From Amyloporia xantha (Eukaryota > Basidiomycota > Agaricomycetes > Polyporales > Adustoporiaceae), in NCBI GenBank assembly GCA_036971615.1, contig JAYKKR010000043.1:186001-250000 (forward strand): a stretch of 64,000 nucleotides of DNA. The letters are read 5' to 3'. Below the pieces are notes generated by a model, which worked only from the letters and a program-made list of their open reading frames with translations, was not told where the DNA came from and searched no databases. Each line of letters begins with the position of its first letter. Position 1 is the stretch's first letter. This document shows, in pieces, positions 25,808 through 37,500 of the stretch. Position numbers and translations under genes: made by a program.

Positions 25808-27363
25808 TTACGACGAATCTAGATGCCAACCTTCGAGGTCAATAGTGTCACTATAATCGGGGGAAATCAGAAGAGCTCGCATGCGCTCTCCGACCTCCGA
25901 CGGAATTTGTTGCACTCTCCGCTCTTCTCCAGTGCCCACGGCCTTCCACCAGGGAATTGGATGATTAGTGGATCCCCAGGGCAGCCGCACGGGGTGCGTG
26001 AATGAGACAGATAAGTAGCGAATGGAAGGGATAGCTTTAGCAACCAATGACACGAATGCCTCTCCCAATGTCTCCGTAGGAAGGGAATGCTTAGGATCCA
26101 TCCCCGGAATGATCACGCAGGAAGTGTGCCGCCTCCGATGATAGTCGATTTTGATCTGGATGTACAAGAGGGTGGACATTGACCCTAATATGGGAGGCAC
26201 AGTTTCCTGCATCCAGTGATCTCTGAGTAAGATGTCCACGCCATGTAGAGTGCCGTGCAACAGAACTCACCATCCAATGGCCCAGCACGGATGCTAGCTG
26301 TGAGTCACTAGTCTCCTTGAACTCGCACAGATCGATCTCCAGACCTCGCAACTTTGACACACTTTGAACTAAGGGTGTCCAAAATGTAGACGCCAGCTCT
26401 GCATACGCCATGATAGGAAAGGAGAGGATAGAAGGAGTCGCATGTCGCACCAACTGCAGTGTGATGGCAAGGTCTGGTTCACCTGACCGTGTGGCACCTC
26501 CCATGTATCCGAGTCCTATAGATGGAATTGCAAGAACCGAGGTCACTGCGACATGGCGAATTGGGCAAGTTATCTGCCACTCTTCAAAGAATTGCGCAGG
26601 AGCCTCTGCATAATCCAGAATTGACCACCCCCTGGCACGCCCGGAACAAGGAAGGTAGTTCGAGACTCGCATAATTTGCACATTTGGGAACGCCAGTACG
26701 ATCACAGGCATCGGGATGCGGCAAGCCGATATAGAGAGATCTCTGACTGCTGGCCATGAGTGTTCCGAGAGGACCTTTAGTGATTGTGCGCTCTCGCAGT
26801 GGCCTATCTTCAGCTCAAGCAGGCCGGGAAGTGCTGACAGTGCCGACCCTATGCTGGGTTCGAGCCGAAGTAGCTCGTCGAGAGGAGAGAGATGAAGTGA
26901 AGTGATGAACGTGGCATTGTTAAGGATATCCGCCACGTGGCGAGCAGAGGCCAGGGAATCCTCAACTGATTGGCGGTACCACTCTGACTCTCTGAAGCCG
27001 GGTGCCACCCATGACTCGTCACCGACTGTGATCCCAATGTCTAGCACCAATTCGCGCAACCAGCAAAACCGTACGTCAATATCGTTGAGCATATAGGCGC
27101 AGAAGCTAGCCAATTTCTTGTGGCTATTCAATGTCACGGATGAGACCACTCGGCGTTGGGCGATGAGGTGGATGTCGCGCGCGGTGACGGACAAGCGTAG
27201 AGCATCGTGAGGAGAAAGGTTAGATACTATCAGGGTGAGTACGTCTTCATTCAGCTGCAGGAGCGTCGGGCCTGGTGCCTGTAGCGGATTAGTGCATTCG
27301 GAGATGATGAAAGAACAAGTTATGCTGTACCTTCCGCTCTGAGGGGACATTGTCATTATCCAT
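25808..27363 (-). CDS. F-box domain protein (479 aa)
   Basis: Likely substrate-recognition subunit of an SCF ubiquitin ligase; such F-box proteins with divergent C-terminal bodies are highly expanded in Agaricomycetes. Exons 27363-27331 (MDNDNVPSERK), 27278-26271 and 26206-25808 join in frame. The F-box lies at residues about 15-55: LQLNEDVLTLIVSNLSPHDA, then LRLSVTARDIHLIAQRRVV. The rest has leucine-rich-like strands (FITSLHLSPLDELLRLEP, ALPGLLELKIGHCESAQ, WPAVRDLSISACRIP, KLRGLEIDLCEF), suggesting an LRR-type fold with poor consensus. The last intron uses acceptor TGCAG at 26207-26211, chosen because only it keeps the downstream frame (ETVPPILGSMSTLLYIQI). The substrate cannot be told. Confidence 0.85.
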
Positions 27364-28116
27364 GTCTATTTAGCGAACAGGAGTAAGTCGCAAATTGAGG
27401 GGATGCCAGACTCTTGCACGGAGTTGGAGTCGCCGTGATGCGACTGCGATCATATTGGGACCTGTCAATTCGACTCATGGGAAGCGCCGTCGTTATAACG
27501 CTGTTATCAGCCAAACTCTTCCAAGTCTAAGAAATTACAAATATGATGCTGGAGACTTCCAGCGAGAGTCCAGATAGACATTTGAGACGCCACGGAGTCA
27601 TGCCCGGTAGTGTCAGGTAGTGTCCGGTAAGTAACAATTTCAGGATTTAGCGCCTCAAGATGTCGGGCCTGAAGTGATGGTCAATAGGGTACTACAGCGC
27701 AGCATGTGTCGTATGACCCATGTTAGTAGTTCCGTTGTTTTTGAAGGTAATCGATGATATACGAATCCGGCGGACCATAGCTGTGTTATACAGGCCCCAC
27801 CAGGGCCCACTTCTCCGAGCCTACGGGTACACCGCGTCACTTCGCAACAACTTCGCAACTACTTACCACTTACTTCTGGAAGCCTCGCACCCAGACCTCA
27901 TCGTCGGAGAGCTCTGCACAGCAGACCTACTCCCACTACCTGTGCCTTGTTCGCGTCATGCATCCACGCTTCCGGTCCCTCGTTATAATTCGCTGACCGC
28001 CGCATCTGTAAAGTTAAGAACTCCATTTGTGTGGTAGGAGCACACGATTTCTCCATCCTCCCCTTTCACAATCCTCCTGTCAGTTCAACCTTTGTCTTCA
28101 TATACCTATTCTCGCG
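27364..28116. other. Divergent promoter region (F-box / small Asn-Gly protein)
   Basis: 753 bp between the two ATGs. No coding sense; a short direct repeat GGTAGTGTC occurs twice near 27610. The stretch just before 28117 is pyrimidine-rich, as in a 5' UTR. Confidence 0.5.
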
Positions 28117-28415
28117 ATGGACAGCAACAACAACAGCGGGGGTAACGCTGGGAACAACAACTCGGCCAACAGCAGTGGAGGGAACGATGGCGGCAACGGC
28201 CAGAGTGGTGGGGGAGGCGGCAACAACGGCAACTCGGGCTCTAACGGCATGGTGGACAAAGGCGTAGAATACGCTGCATCCAAAGCTGGCCACAATATTG
28301 TGAGCTTACAGTGTATTTATTCATTGACGCACGGCCCTGATGCCCATTTTTGCAGAGCTCGAGCCAGGCGAACAGTGCCGGGAGCGCTCTTGAGGGCGCT
28401 GCCCGGAAGCTCTAG
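28117..28415 (+). CDS. Small Asn/Gly-rich protein (80 aa), unknown function
   Basis: Two exons, 28117-28299 and 28356-28415, joined in phase 0 by a GTGAGC...TTTGCAG intron, ending in TAG. The first 43 residues are almost only N, G and S (MDSNNNSGGNAGNNNSANSS and onward). The rest is a potential amphipathic helix: MVDKGVEYAASKAGHN, then SSSQANSAGSALEGAARKL. No signal peptide and no cysteine. The intron with good consensus, the matching frame on both sides and the pyrimidine-rich leader support a real gene. Small proteins of this kind (disordered N-terminus plus one helix) occur in basidiomycetes, but I cannot name a family. It diverges from the F-box gene. Confidence 0.68.
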
Positions 28416-29196
28416 GCTGCATGGTCATCCAAGTTCGACTGTAAATATCCCGGCCTGATTCACGACTTCACACACTGATGACCTTTACAGGTTGCATAGC
28501 CCTAGTACTCTCGTACCTCAGCTGGAGGTATGAATAAGTGGGAAAAAAGTGTTTCGGTCGAGGAGCGCGTATGGTGTTAAATTCTACTATGACAATGCAA
28601 ACATCGCAGTACTTCTCGTTAAATCCTTCTCGTTAACACGAGCGATTTGTGCTCTTCGCTGGTCACCGGTCACCATCGACTAAGATACACGACGCTTCAA
28701 ATGGATTCTTCGCGAGCCGGTTTCGTAGGCCCAGCTGTGATTTCAGCTGGGCTTCTTACGACCAAGGGCCAAAGCCACCAAATCAGATAATAAGCAACAG
28801 GATGGTAGGAAAGGTACGACTTGCATAAACCAGATAAGTACATGGGATACAATCCAGTCTTCTGGAAGGTGCCACACCATCAGAATAACAAATGTCGGGC
28901 GTCGCGCGTTCGGCAGCAATAAGAGCTGCCAGTGTGATGTCGCATGCGGTTCAGCATACGTCGTACGTGTCGTCCACGCAACAGAGTCAGCGGCCGATCT
29001 CGCAATAGACGTTCTCCAGCAAGCTTGAAAGGAACACCTACATCACGATGGATTCGACACAACGATCGCCCATACATAAAACGATTTGAGATCATAGCGT
29101 ACATAGGTACGAATCATCCGGCCAAGAATGGAACATGGTGAAAGCAATCGACTCTTGTGCCAGAATATCCTTGCGGTCTTTCTGCAACTTCCCACT
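28416..29196. other. Intergenic between two convergent 3' ends
   Basis: No gene seen. It contains a short perfect hairpin at 28729-28752 (arms GCCCAGCTG / CAGCTGGGC, loop TGATTT), roughly 310 bp after the small gene's stop and 445 bp beyond the velvet gene's stop. Confidence 0.5.
28729..28752. repeat. Perfect 9-bp-arm hairpin between 3' ends
   Basis: GCCCAGCTG, loop TGATTT, CAGCTGGGC. Seen directly. No known function can be given. Confidence 0.5.
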
Positions 29197-31001
29197 TCAC
29201 ATCGTACTATCCTGGTTATATTCATGGAAGTGGTCTTCAGGCATCATGAGTGTGGAGGACATATACATTGATGTCTCCATCTGTCCGGCTGAAGGAGCAG
29301 GTGCAATAGCGACGGCGTCTGTTCGGTGGGGATGAGGCGTCTCGTCTCGCGTAACACGTCGCCGCTTGCTTTCGGGATCGCGCTGACGCGAGGTGATTCG
29401 TGCCCCCAGGTACGATAAATGCTGTTACATGAGTGAATCGTGTCCGGGAAGAGTAAAGGTTCACTGCACACACACACCTTTGTCAAATCCGTCGAAGCCC
29501 GCAATCCAGGGAATTTCTTTGTCGAGTATATTTGGAAGGGCCCGCCATGACACTCGGCGAGCGCTGGATGAGGATGTTCGCTCGAAGACGCACTTGAGAA
29601 GATATCGAACACACGGTAGTGCAATATAAATCTTCCTTCGATCTTCACAGCTAGGTCCTGGAAGACGATGGTAAGAGAACATGGGTCAGTAATTTTCGTA
29701 CATCTCCGCACCGGTATCTGAGGACACAGGACAGCCGAAGCCGACCACGCCAAAGGTTCGTACACGGAAGAATGGCGAATACACAGACCGAGAAGATGAA
29801 CAGCATTGTGTCCTTTCCTTGCAACTCCACACAGCACATGGAAACACTCCTCGACCCCACGAGGCCCTCGGTGCAACGTGACTGCTCTAGCACAGGGTGG
29901 TCACCTGTGTGACCAATCACACCAGGGTCTGTGCTAGACATGGCACTACAACTCAAATCTGCGGGCTATGACCGAGTCTGTGAGCACGATGGATGGATAA
30001 GAATTACAAGAAAAGTACTTCAGGCGATGACGGAAAAATTATTTGATGTGACAAAGGCGTCGGTGCCGGAATGGACCATGAACTGGGAAAAGATTGAGGC
30101 AACGAAGGATCAAACTCGGGAGAGTGTCCAGAAGGTGGCAGGGGCATGACTGCTGCCAATTGAGATGTCGAGACAAATGGAGACAGGTCGAACGCAGGAA
30201 AGAGGGCTGAAGGAGATGGCTGCCCGGAGGTGAGGTCGTCTACGGAGTCGGGTAACGGAGCGCTAGTCCATGAAGGCGGAGCGAGTGGTTGAACTAGTTG
30301 ACTTCCGTCATTGTAACGATCCTCAGGCACAGAACAAAGGTCAGCAAAGCATACAAGACCGATGTTTCGGATATCACTACACAACACCGACATGATTAAC
30401 ATTTATGATCCTGTAGACAGATGAATGGGCATACCTGGCACCAATCTCGCGTTCTCCTTCTGCTGTCCCTGGATGAAGCACCTGAAAGAGCCTCAATTTC
30501 ACAACAGGTGATGGATCAAGCAGTCGCCGGTCTTTCCGGCCATATCTGCGGAGGTGTTCGTGAGCAGCGACTAAACAAGCAAGGGATGCGTTCGAGACAT
30601 ACTTGCGACCTACGTCAGCCTTCTGCAGCTCTTGGAGTTCAGCTCGGAGCGTAACACCGGCGAAGAAGCCTTCATGGAAGAAAATAGGTGGACCAGTGGA
30701 CGACGAGTCAGCCAGCGGCGGTTGCTGTCCCTAAGCACAAATCGTCAAATTCGCTGTCTATAAGCATGGGCGATGAGGGACCTACAACATCGCTCGACAA
30801 ATCATCAGATATAGACCCGGTAGGTAGGCTGTCGATCGTAACGCCGGGATGGACCAGTCCCGCAGATTGGCGGTTCATATGAGAGTGGGCGTAGCTGAGC
30901 CCTGCAGATTGGCGGTGTGCCGGAGAGCGAGGAGCATTTAGTCCCACATATTGACGGTCCGTTGGAGAGCGAGGATACGAGGTGTTATGCTGGTTAATCA
31001 T
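29197..31001 (-). CDS. Velvet-domain transcription regulator (VelB-like split domain, 483 aa)
   Basis: Fungus-specific velvet factor; these bind DNA through an NF-kappaB-like fold and control development and secondary metabolism. Exons 31001-30786, 30730-30435, 30376-30019, 29965-29789, 29657-29478 and 29421-29197 join in frame. N-terminus: MINQHNTSYPRSPTDRQYVG with the motif DRQ/HRQ-SAGL repeated. Domain part 1: FFAGVTLRAELQELQKADVG, YGRKDRRLLDPSPVVKLRLF and NIGLVCFADLCSVPEDRYN. A Pro/Ser-rich insert of roughly 110 residues follows (WTSAPLPDSVDD... IIFPSSPE). Domain part 2: LVGSRSVSMCCVELQGKDT, DLAVKIEGRFILHYRVFDI, GGPFQIYSTKKFPGLRAST and LTKHLSYLGARI. A velvet domain split by a disordered insert is known from Aspergillus VelB, so VelB-like is the best guess. 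The intron at 29658-29788 has a weak donor (GTCTGT) and is the least certain join. Confidence 0.82.
29887..29937. repeat. Nested inverted repeats inside a velvet exon
   Basis: Outer perfect arms CTAGCACAG (29887-29895) and CTGTGCTAG (29929-29937). Inside them lies a perfect GGTCAC / GTGACC hairpin (29899-29904, 29909-29914). All within coding exon 4 of the velvet gene. Seen directly; may be chance. Confidence 0.5.
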
Positions 31002-31851
31002 CGGTACACTAGTCGAAAGGAGCTGTAGACGAAGGTTAGGACACCGCCCCCGTAGGATGGTCTAGGATTCGTTCTTTGACTTTGAGGGTCAAGAGGAAGA
31101 GGTGTGAGATGGTGTAGCACTGCCATTCAATATACATACATCCACTGTCATCCAGCGACTATACTGAGCCCAGCTTTGTCAAGGGCTTTGGAGCAATTGT
31201 GGAGCACACTAGGCCTGACAGGGCCGCGGACGTCGTGGGATTAAAGTTAGTGGAAAGCGGATATTGTTTGACTGTCGTCAGTTTTCAACGTTTGGATGCT
31301 AATGAATTGCTAATGAACGTTGCGTTGAGCCCTGAGCTCGAAGCATCGTAATCTCCATTGCTTGACCAATATAGTCGAAAACAGTCGCTCCGCTCTAAGA
31401 GCGCCGCACTGAAGCTGAGATCAGGGTCATACTTAGGACTCATGTGGTACTGTAGGTCAGAACTTGTTCAATCACACACACCAGTCTCAATCTTCCCGAC
31501 ATGGAACGTCTTCGATTAATCACGATCGTAAAGCATACGTGATATGATCATCGTATAAGTTCTCTGGAAAAGATCAGTGTACAGCGAAAATTGAACCTGC
31601 TGCCACGGCCTCTTTAATCTTTCAGGGCGATGCCCTACTTCATATGCACCCATTGTTGCCATATGAGTAACTGCAGCCTTCAGAAGCTGTGGATACAAGC
31701 GACATAGTCGCTAACATTGCCGTGGGTTCAGGTGGAGAGAGAGAGCAGACGCAATAGTCACTGGCGATACTTCAAGAGGATAAGATTTCTCATTTGCCGA
31801 GGACCGCTTGCAATCGCGCTCATGTTCTCGGCGGAGAATGTTCACTCCACG
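31002..31851. other. Intergenic between velvet gene and velvet pseudogene
   Basis: No coding sense beyond the eroded 3' end of the pseudogene at its right side (readable in frame past the TAA at 31852-31854, to about 31780). It should hold the promoter of the intact velvet gene. Confidence 0.5.
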
Positions 31852-32894
31852 TTACGACAGGTGCTGTAAAATGGGTGTATCAGGTCGGGAATGACCGAAG
31901 TCTGACGCACAAACCTTCGTCAAAGCAGTCGGCGCATTCAATCCCAGGAATTTCATCGTGGAGTATACTTTGAAGGACCCAGTGAGACTCCACCGAAGAT
32001 GAGGCCAGAAGAAGGCATGGGCGCCGTTATCGACCACGAAGACGGGGAGACCGGAGGAAATAGAGCGAAGGCTCGATCTCAGGTGCGAGCCTGGTCGATG
32101 ATAACGGAGTATGTGACGCTTGTAATTGATAAGTAGTTGTAGACAGAGACGAGTTGGAATTAGGGTGCGGTGTAGAGTCGAAGAGTTGTCCATCTCAAAC
32201 GATGTCGTTATGTACGAAACCTGGGATGGTCGCTAAAGGCGGAGAGCCTGGTTGGATTGGTTGATGGTCTTCAGTTTGACGGTCTTCAGGCACGGAATAA
32301 AGATCAACGGAACACACAAGACCAATGTTTTGACTATCACTACAGCGCAACAATCAGTTAATCACCCGCGACCCTTTCTCCACAAGTAGACTTACTCGGC
32401 ATCAACCTCTCGCTCACTCTCTCCCGTTGTACCCATATTCGACACTTGAAACAGCTTGAGTTGCATAACCGGCGGACGGTCCAGCGGCCTCCGGTCCTTC
32501 TTGACATACCCGCAGCAACAGGTCCGTGAGCCAGGAATCAAGTCGAGTGCGCCCAATACACACTTCGGACCCATATCGACCTTCTGCAGCTCTGCAAGCT
32601 CTGCGCGGAGGATGGTTCCGGCGAAGAAGCCACCTTGGAAGGAAACAGGTGCTCCAATAGACGACGACCCCGTCGCTAAGCGGGGCCGCTGCACATCGGT
32701 CGTCGATCTCAGTTCTTAGTAGATGCCCAGCCTAAATACGGGGACACATGAACGTTCGAACCTACAGCATGGCTCGACAGTCCTTCTGATCCATGTCCTG
32801 CGAATCTGTAGCGATTTGGATCGTGGCGATGGGTGAGCCTGAGTCCCGTAGATTGGCGGTCGCTTGTGGAAGGGTTTTCTTGTGAATTTATCAT
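31780..32894 (-). pseudogene. Velvet-factor pseudogene, tandem copy of the downstream velvet gene
   Basis: It starts with a good ATG (MINSQENPSTSDRQSTGLRL), uses the equivalent first intron, and keeps velvet part 1 (GGFFAGTILRAELAELQKVD, YVKKDRRPLDRPPVMQLKLF, NIGLVCSVDLYSVPEDRQ). Then it decays. There is an in-frame TGA at 32195-32197 after FVHNDIV. The frame shifts inside the Pro/Ser insert (EIEPSLYF in one frame, SPSSWSITAPMPSSGLIF in the next, both matching the intact copy). The core of velvet part 2, equivalent to LVGS...DLAVKIEGRF...VFDIFS, is absent. It resumes at GSFKVYSTMKFLGLNAPTAL and ends after the next intron at HLS-TAA (31852-31854), where the intact gene reads HLSYLGARI. Recognisable frame continues past that stop (RGVNILRREHERDCKR). 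Several independent lesions make loss of function likely; a truncated N-terminal protein could still be made. Confidence 0.78.
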
Positions 32895-34582
32895 TGGTGG
32901 ACAGATATATAGAGAATGATCACGAAAGGGTTGTGTAACGACGATGCTGAGTGCTGCCTGGCGGGACGGGAAGGAGCGAGATGGGAAATGGGAGCTGTAA
33001 CAGACTGTCATTCAAAGGGACATGCATTTTGACTTGAGACGGCTCAAGATTGTGACGCTTGATGCGCACGGCCGAAAGATGCCGGGACTCTTTAAATTTC
33101 GAGCATCCAAGCCGGCCGGCGCCGGTGGCAGCCCATAATGAGGTTTGCAGTACACTGTAGGTACCAGTTGACTCTTGGAGATGTACCATTGTGACAGTGG
33201 TACCACAAACCTGTATACCGTACAGCTGACACATATATTTGATACTGTAGGTCGTAGCGGCGATGAGAGCCAGTCCCCGAATCCAATTATATAAAATATC
33301 GATACTTGCACGGGAGGGTACCTGCAGTAATTTGGAGCCGTGTATATCTATGTGAATCATACCAAGAAACGCAATGTTTCTGCCAGCAGAAGCCGATTGC
33401 AAGAGCCACTAAACATAAGGCAAACAGTGTCCCACTCAGTGACAGTATTGCTGGTCATGAGTGATTGCACACGCGCTCCGGTCACGGTTCTCGGGAGTAA
33501 ACTGGGCTGGAGCATATTCATTGATCATGACTGAACGAAACTTCCTACAAGAATTCACCTATTTGCATGGGTTTCCCCCGGGGCAGGCGTGCCATCGCTC
33601 ACTAGTTACGACTGGCATGCCTGGGGGAAAAGTCAACAATTCATCATTCTTATAAGTGTCTTGTACGAACGCTGTGGTCGGTTTGATAAGTGGCAGAGAA
33701 TGAGCCACGAAAGCAACCCCCTAACAAATTCACCGGCTGCATGGTACCGGTGGAGAGTCTGATGGAGGAGAACAGATAGCGGAACCAGTCTCAGTCGATG
33801 TTGGGGGTGGATTTGAATACATCTCTAAGCGCTCCTTCTGATTCTGAAGACCGTCGCTGGTTACTATTCTGAATCATCCATGTCATGCTCACATGCTGTT
33901 TATTGTGGACAGAAATTATCGGCGCGAGACACACGCGCTTGGATTCTCTTCACGTAACAAGGGCCTGCTGGCAGACCACACCGGTACTTCACACGCCCTT
34001 GATCGCGAATGTACTCTTGAATTAGAAGCAATGCGTCGCCTAGTTCAATATAATCAATTTTATCGTCCATATATGAAAAGTACAAACATACCTCACAATG
34101 CACATGTGCAGTGCTCGTGTGCATGTCTCACTATGCTCAGCGCGAATATCACGTAAATGAGGGATTGCTCTGCATCCCCTCCTGCCCATGGTGCAGATTC
34201 CCGGGCTCCCTACAAATATCTTGCTATTTAACGACACTTCTTGTAGCCAGATCTGTTTTCAGAATTAATGATACATTCCATCGTCTCCCCAGAGCATGAT
34301 GATAGCAAATGAGTGATACTTCTTCTCCGAATGGAACACCGACTCGTGGATTGAAATCAAAGGGCCTGCCGAGTACGTAACGTTCATGTAACGATACAAC
34401 GTTGCAGTTCATCCTGACCATATCGGAAAGCTGAACGCGAAAGCGCCCAGTGTATTTGATCGATCAGGCGCACGTGGTCTACACACTGCAGAAATCGAAC
34501 TCAGCCAAAATTTTGAGTGGTCTCCCTTTCAACAAGTGCTACTTAACTCTATCTCCCTCTCTCTCTTCTTGCGCACGAAGGC
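32895..34582. other. Intergenic: upstream of velvet pseudogene and of KAP123
   Basis: No gene recognised in 1.7 kb. Contains the foldback at 33572-33630. The right end is pyrimidine-rich (CTATCTCCCTCTCTCTCTTC) just before the KAP123 ATG, a likely 5' UTR/promoter. Confidence 0.5.
33572..33630. repeat. GC-rich foldback, 59 bp
   Basis: TTTCCCCC at 33572-33579 pairs with GGGGGAAA at 33623-33630, and the inner part AGGCGTGCCA pairs with TGGCATGCCT apart from one mismatch and a small bulge (GGGGC on the left arm). The loop is about 18 nt. Seen directly. Confidence 0.55.
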
Positions 34583-37500
34583 ATGGATGTACGTCGTTCA
34601 ATCTCCATTTCTTCCTAGACATCTCAAGAACATTTGGCCTCTAGCCCAACTTCGTGCAAGGCCTGCACAACCTTCTCGTTCAATCGACCGCAAATGACAC
34701 CATTCAACTGAAAGCTGTAGGCGGATCCATATTATCCTACCATATCGCGCATGATTAGTGACTGCTATATTTCAGGCGACAGCTCAGCTCAACAGAGAGT
34801 ACTACGGGAATCCTGCATGCATTCCGGCATTAGCGAGCATCATCGCCAGCTCGCCCGATCAGGCGGTGCGTCCATTCATCGACGCGTCTTTGCGTTCGCG
34901 TATGCTAAATAACCGAATCGCATCAGGTCCGTCAACTGGCCGCGGTTGAACTGCGCAAGCGTGTTGCGAACAACAGTGGAGAGCTTTGGATCATGGTTCC
35001 TCAGGACGAGCGGGAACAGATCAAGGCCAAGCTTCCCGAGCTGGTGTTATCTGAACCAAGGTGAGCCCTGTCAACAGACCGCGAGCCACTTTTTTTCCGT
35101 TATGGGCCTCAATGCGCAGGCCCATTATGACCAGTGCCTCGAGGAATGAGTGGCGCGACTGGCCCTTCATACCACGGCTGTCCACGGGTAGTGGTCGTGT
35201 AGAAAACTATCACCAGTGATACTAGGGGTGGCACTAGCCACCATCTGATAGTTTTGGACAAATGATGTTGTGTGTGTTCACAAACACCGTACACTCTATC
35301 ACTTGCCAACTACATGGCTGCTGATGACGTTCATCCCATGTTCGGGTCATGAACAATGGACGGAATGTACATGGCGTTACCATTCGTAACAAGGAGGTAA
35401 TGCTCAGTTTGATGCCACCGACGAATGGTCGACAACTGGGCTGACGTGATGGAAATTTCATCCAATGTTCGAAGCTCTGAACAATGGACGAACACAGTAG
35501 ATGGAGCACTATGATCGGCTGGAAACAACATGTTTAGGCTCCAAACATGCCGTCTATCCATTGTCCAGAATTTCCACTACGTAGGAACCTTTCTCTGCAT
35601 ATTCGGACTTCAGATAGCGCATTTTTCTTTGTCGCTCTTTATTCTTATCTGTGCAGTACTTGTACAGCTAGAACATGGGCTTTGTCTGTGCTTCATGTTA
35701 TCGACGCGTTACTGACCTGAATACGCAGCAATCTTGTGCGCCACTCTACCGCGCGCGTGATCGCAGCCGTTGCGTCGATTGAGATTCCCCTCAGCCAGTG
35801 GAACCAGCTCCTGCCTTTCCTCCAACAGACATGCGTGTCGCCCACCGCGGCGCACCGCGAAGTCGGCATCTACATTTTGTACACTGTCCTCGAGAATATC
35901 GTGGAGGGTTTCGAGAACCATATCCAGAGTCTCTTCAAGCTGTTTGAAGGACTTCTCAACGACCCCGAGAGTGCTGAGGTCAGGATCACCACTGTCCGGT
36001 ACGTTAGGTCCTACGGCCTTGGTCCCGAAGTTACTGACACCAGGTCTTCAGGGCGCTTGGTGTGGTCTCGCAGTACATTGATGCCGACGACAAGGAGGAC
36101 ATCGTGAGTCTCAGATGCTATAGGAATACTGTTTCTAGCTAAATACCGGTTTGCAGAAATCATTCCAAAAGCTTCTGCCCGGCATGATCACTACGATTGG
36201 TCAGTGCGTCGAAGCCGGCAACGAGCAGGGCGCTCGTCAGCTGTTTGATGTTCTCGAGACATTGCTGATCCTGGTATGTGCTTATTCCGCTGAAGGGGAA
36301 CCTGATCACTGACTCGTTCGTGTAGGAAATTCCGCTGCTCGGACAGCATATTCCTCAGCTTGTTCAGTTCCTGATGACATGTGGCGCTAACAGAAATTTC
36401 GAGGACGATCTCCGAGTACTTTCTCTTAACGCGCTCAATTGGACTGTCCAATAGTGCGTGTGCCACCTCCATGATGGTCTGCGATACTGACGACATTTGC
36501 AGCAAAAAATCTAAGGTTCAGTCCCACGGTCTCGCTCCCGCGATCCTTGAAGGTTTAATGCCGATCTCGACTGAGCCTGAGCCCGAAGATATTGACGACG
36601 ATGCACCGTCGCGTGTATGTTTGCCCTTTACTTTTTTAATAGCGTTGCTCATGATATTTATGACAGTCTGCTTTGCGAATCATTGACTGCCTCGCAACGA
36701 GTCTGCCACCTACTCAGGTCTTCCCGCCCCTGCGACAGTACATCCAGCAGTACTTCTCGTCGCCCGATCCTAACAACCGCCGGGGTGCCATGCTCGCGCT
36801 CGGCGTTTGCGTGGAGGGCTGCAGTGAGTACATGACGCCACTGATGAGCCAAATATGGCCAGTCATCGAGGCCGGGCTGAGCGATCCCGACGCCACCGTG
36901 CGCAAGGCGAGCTGCGTTGCCGTCAGCTGTCTTTGCGAGTGGCTCGAGGAGGAGTGTGCGGAGAAGCATCCCGTGCTCGTCCCGGTGCGTGTTCCGAGCC
37001 AAACCGTGTAGTCACTGCGTAGACTGACGCTCCTTCAGACCCTCATGCAGCTTGTGAACGACCCAGTGACTCAGCGTTCGGCGTGCACCGCGCTCGACGC
37101 CGTGCTGGAGATTCTTGGAGACAAGATCGAGCAGTACATGCCGCTGATCATGGAACGCCTCGTAGGGCTACTCGAGACTGCGCCGAACCCTGTCAAGTCC
37201 GTATGCATCGGTGCGATCGGCAGCGCCGCGCATGCGTCGCATGAGAAGTTCCTGCCCTATTTCCAGCCGACCATGGAGCGCTTCAAACACTTCCTCGTAC
37301 TGCGCGGGGAGGGCGAGGAGCAGGAACTTCGTGGCATCACGATGGATGCTGTCGGTACGTTCGCGGAGGCGGTGGGCAAGGAAGTGTTCCGCCCGTACTT
37401 CGCGGACATGATGCGGCAGGCGTTCGAGGGTATCCAGATGGGCAGCGCTCGGCTGCGCGAGTGCAGCTTCCTGTTCTTCAGCGTGATGTCCCGGGTGTTC

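Noticed and set aside
30553..30610. Intron in velvet part 1 (donor-like GTATGT, acceptor-like CGCAG)
   Set aside because: The frame is open through it, and the tandem copy has coding sequence of similar length at the same place with no usable acceptor, so it reads as exon.
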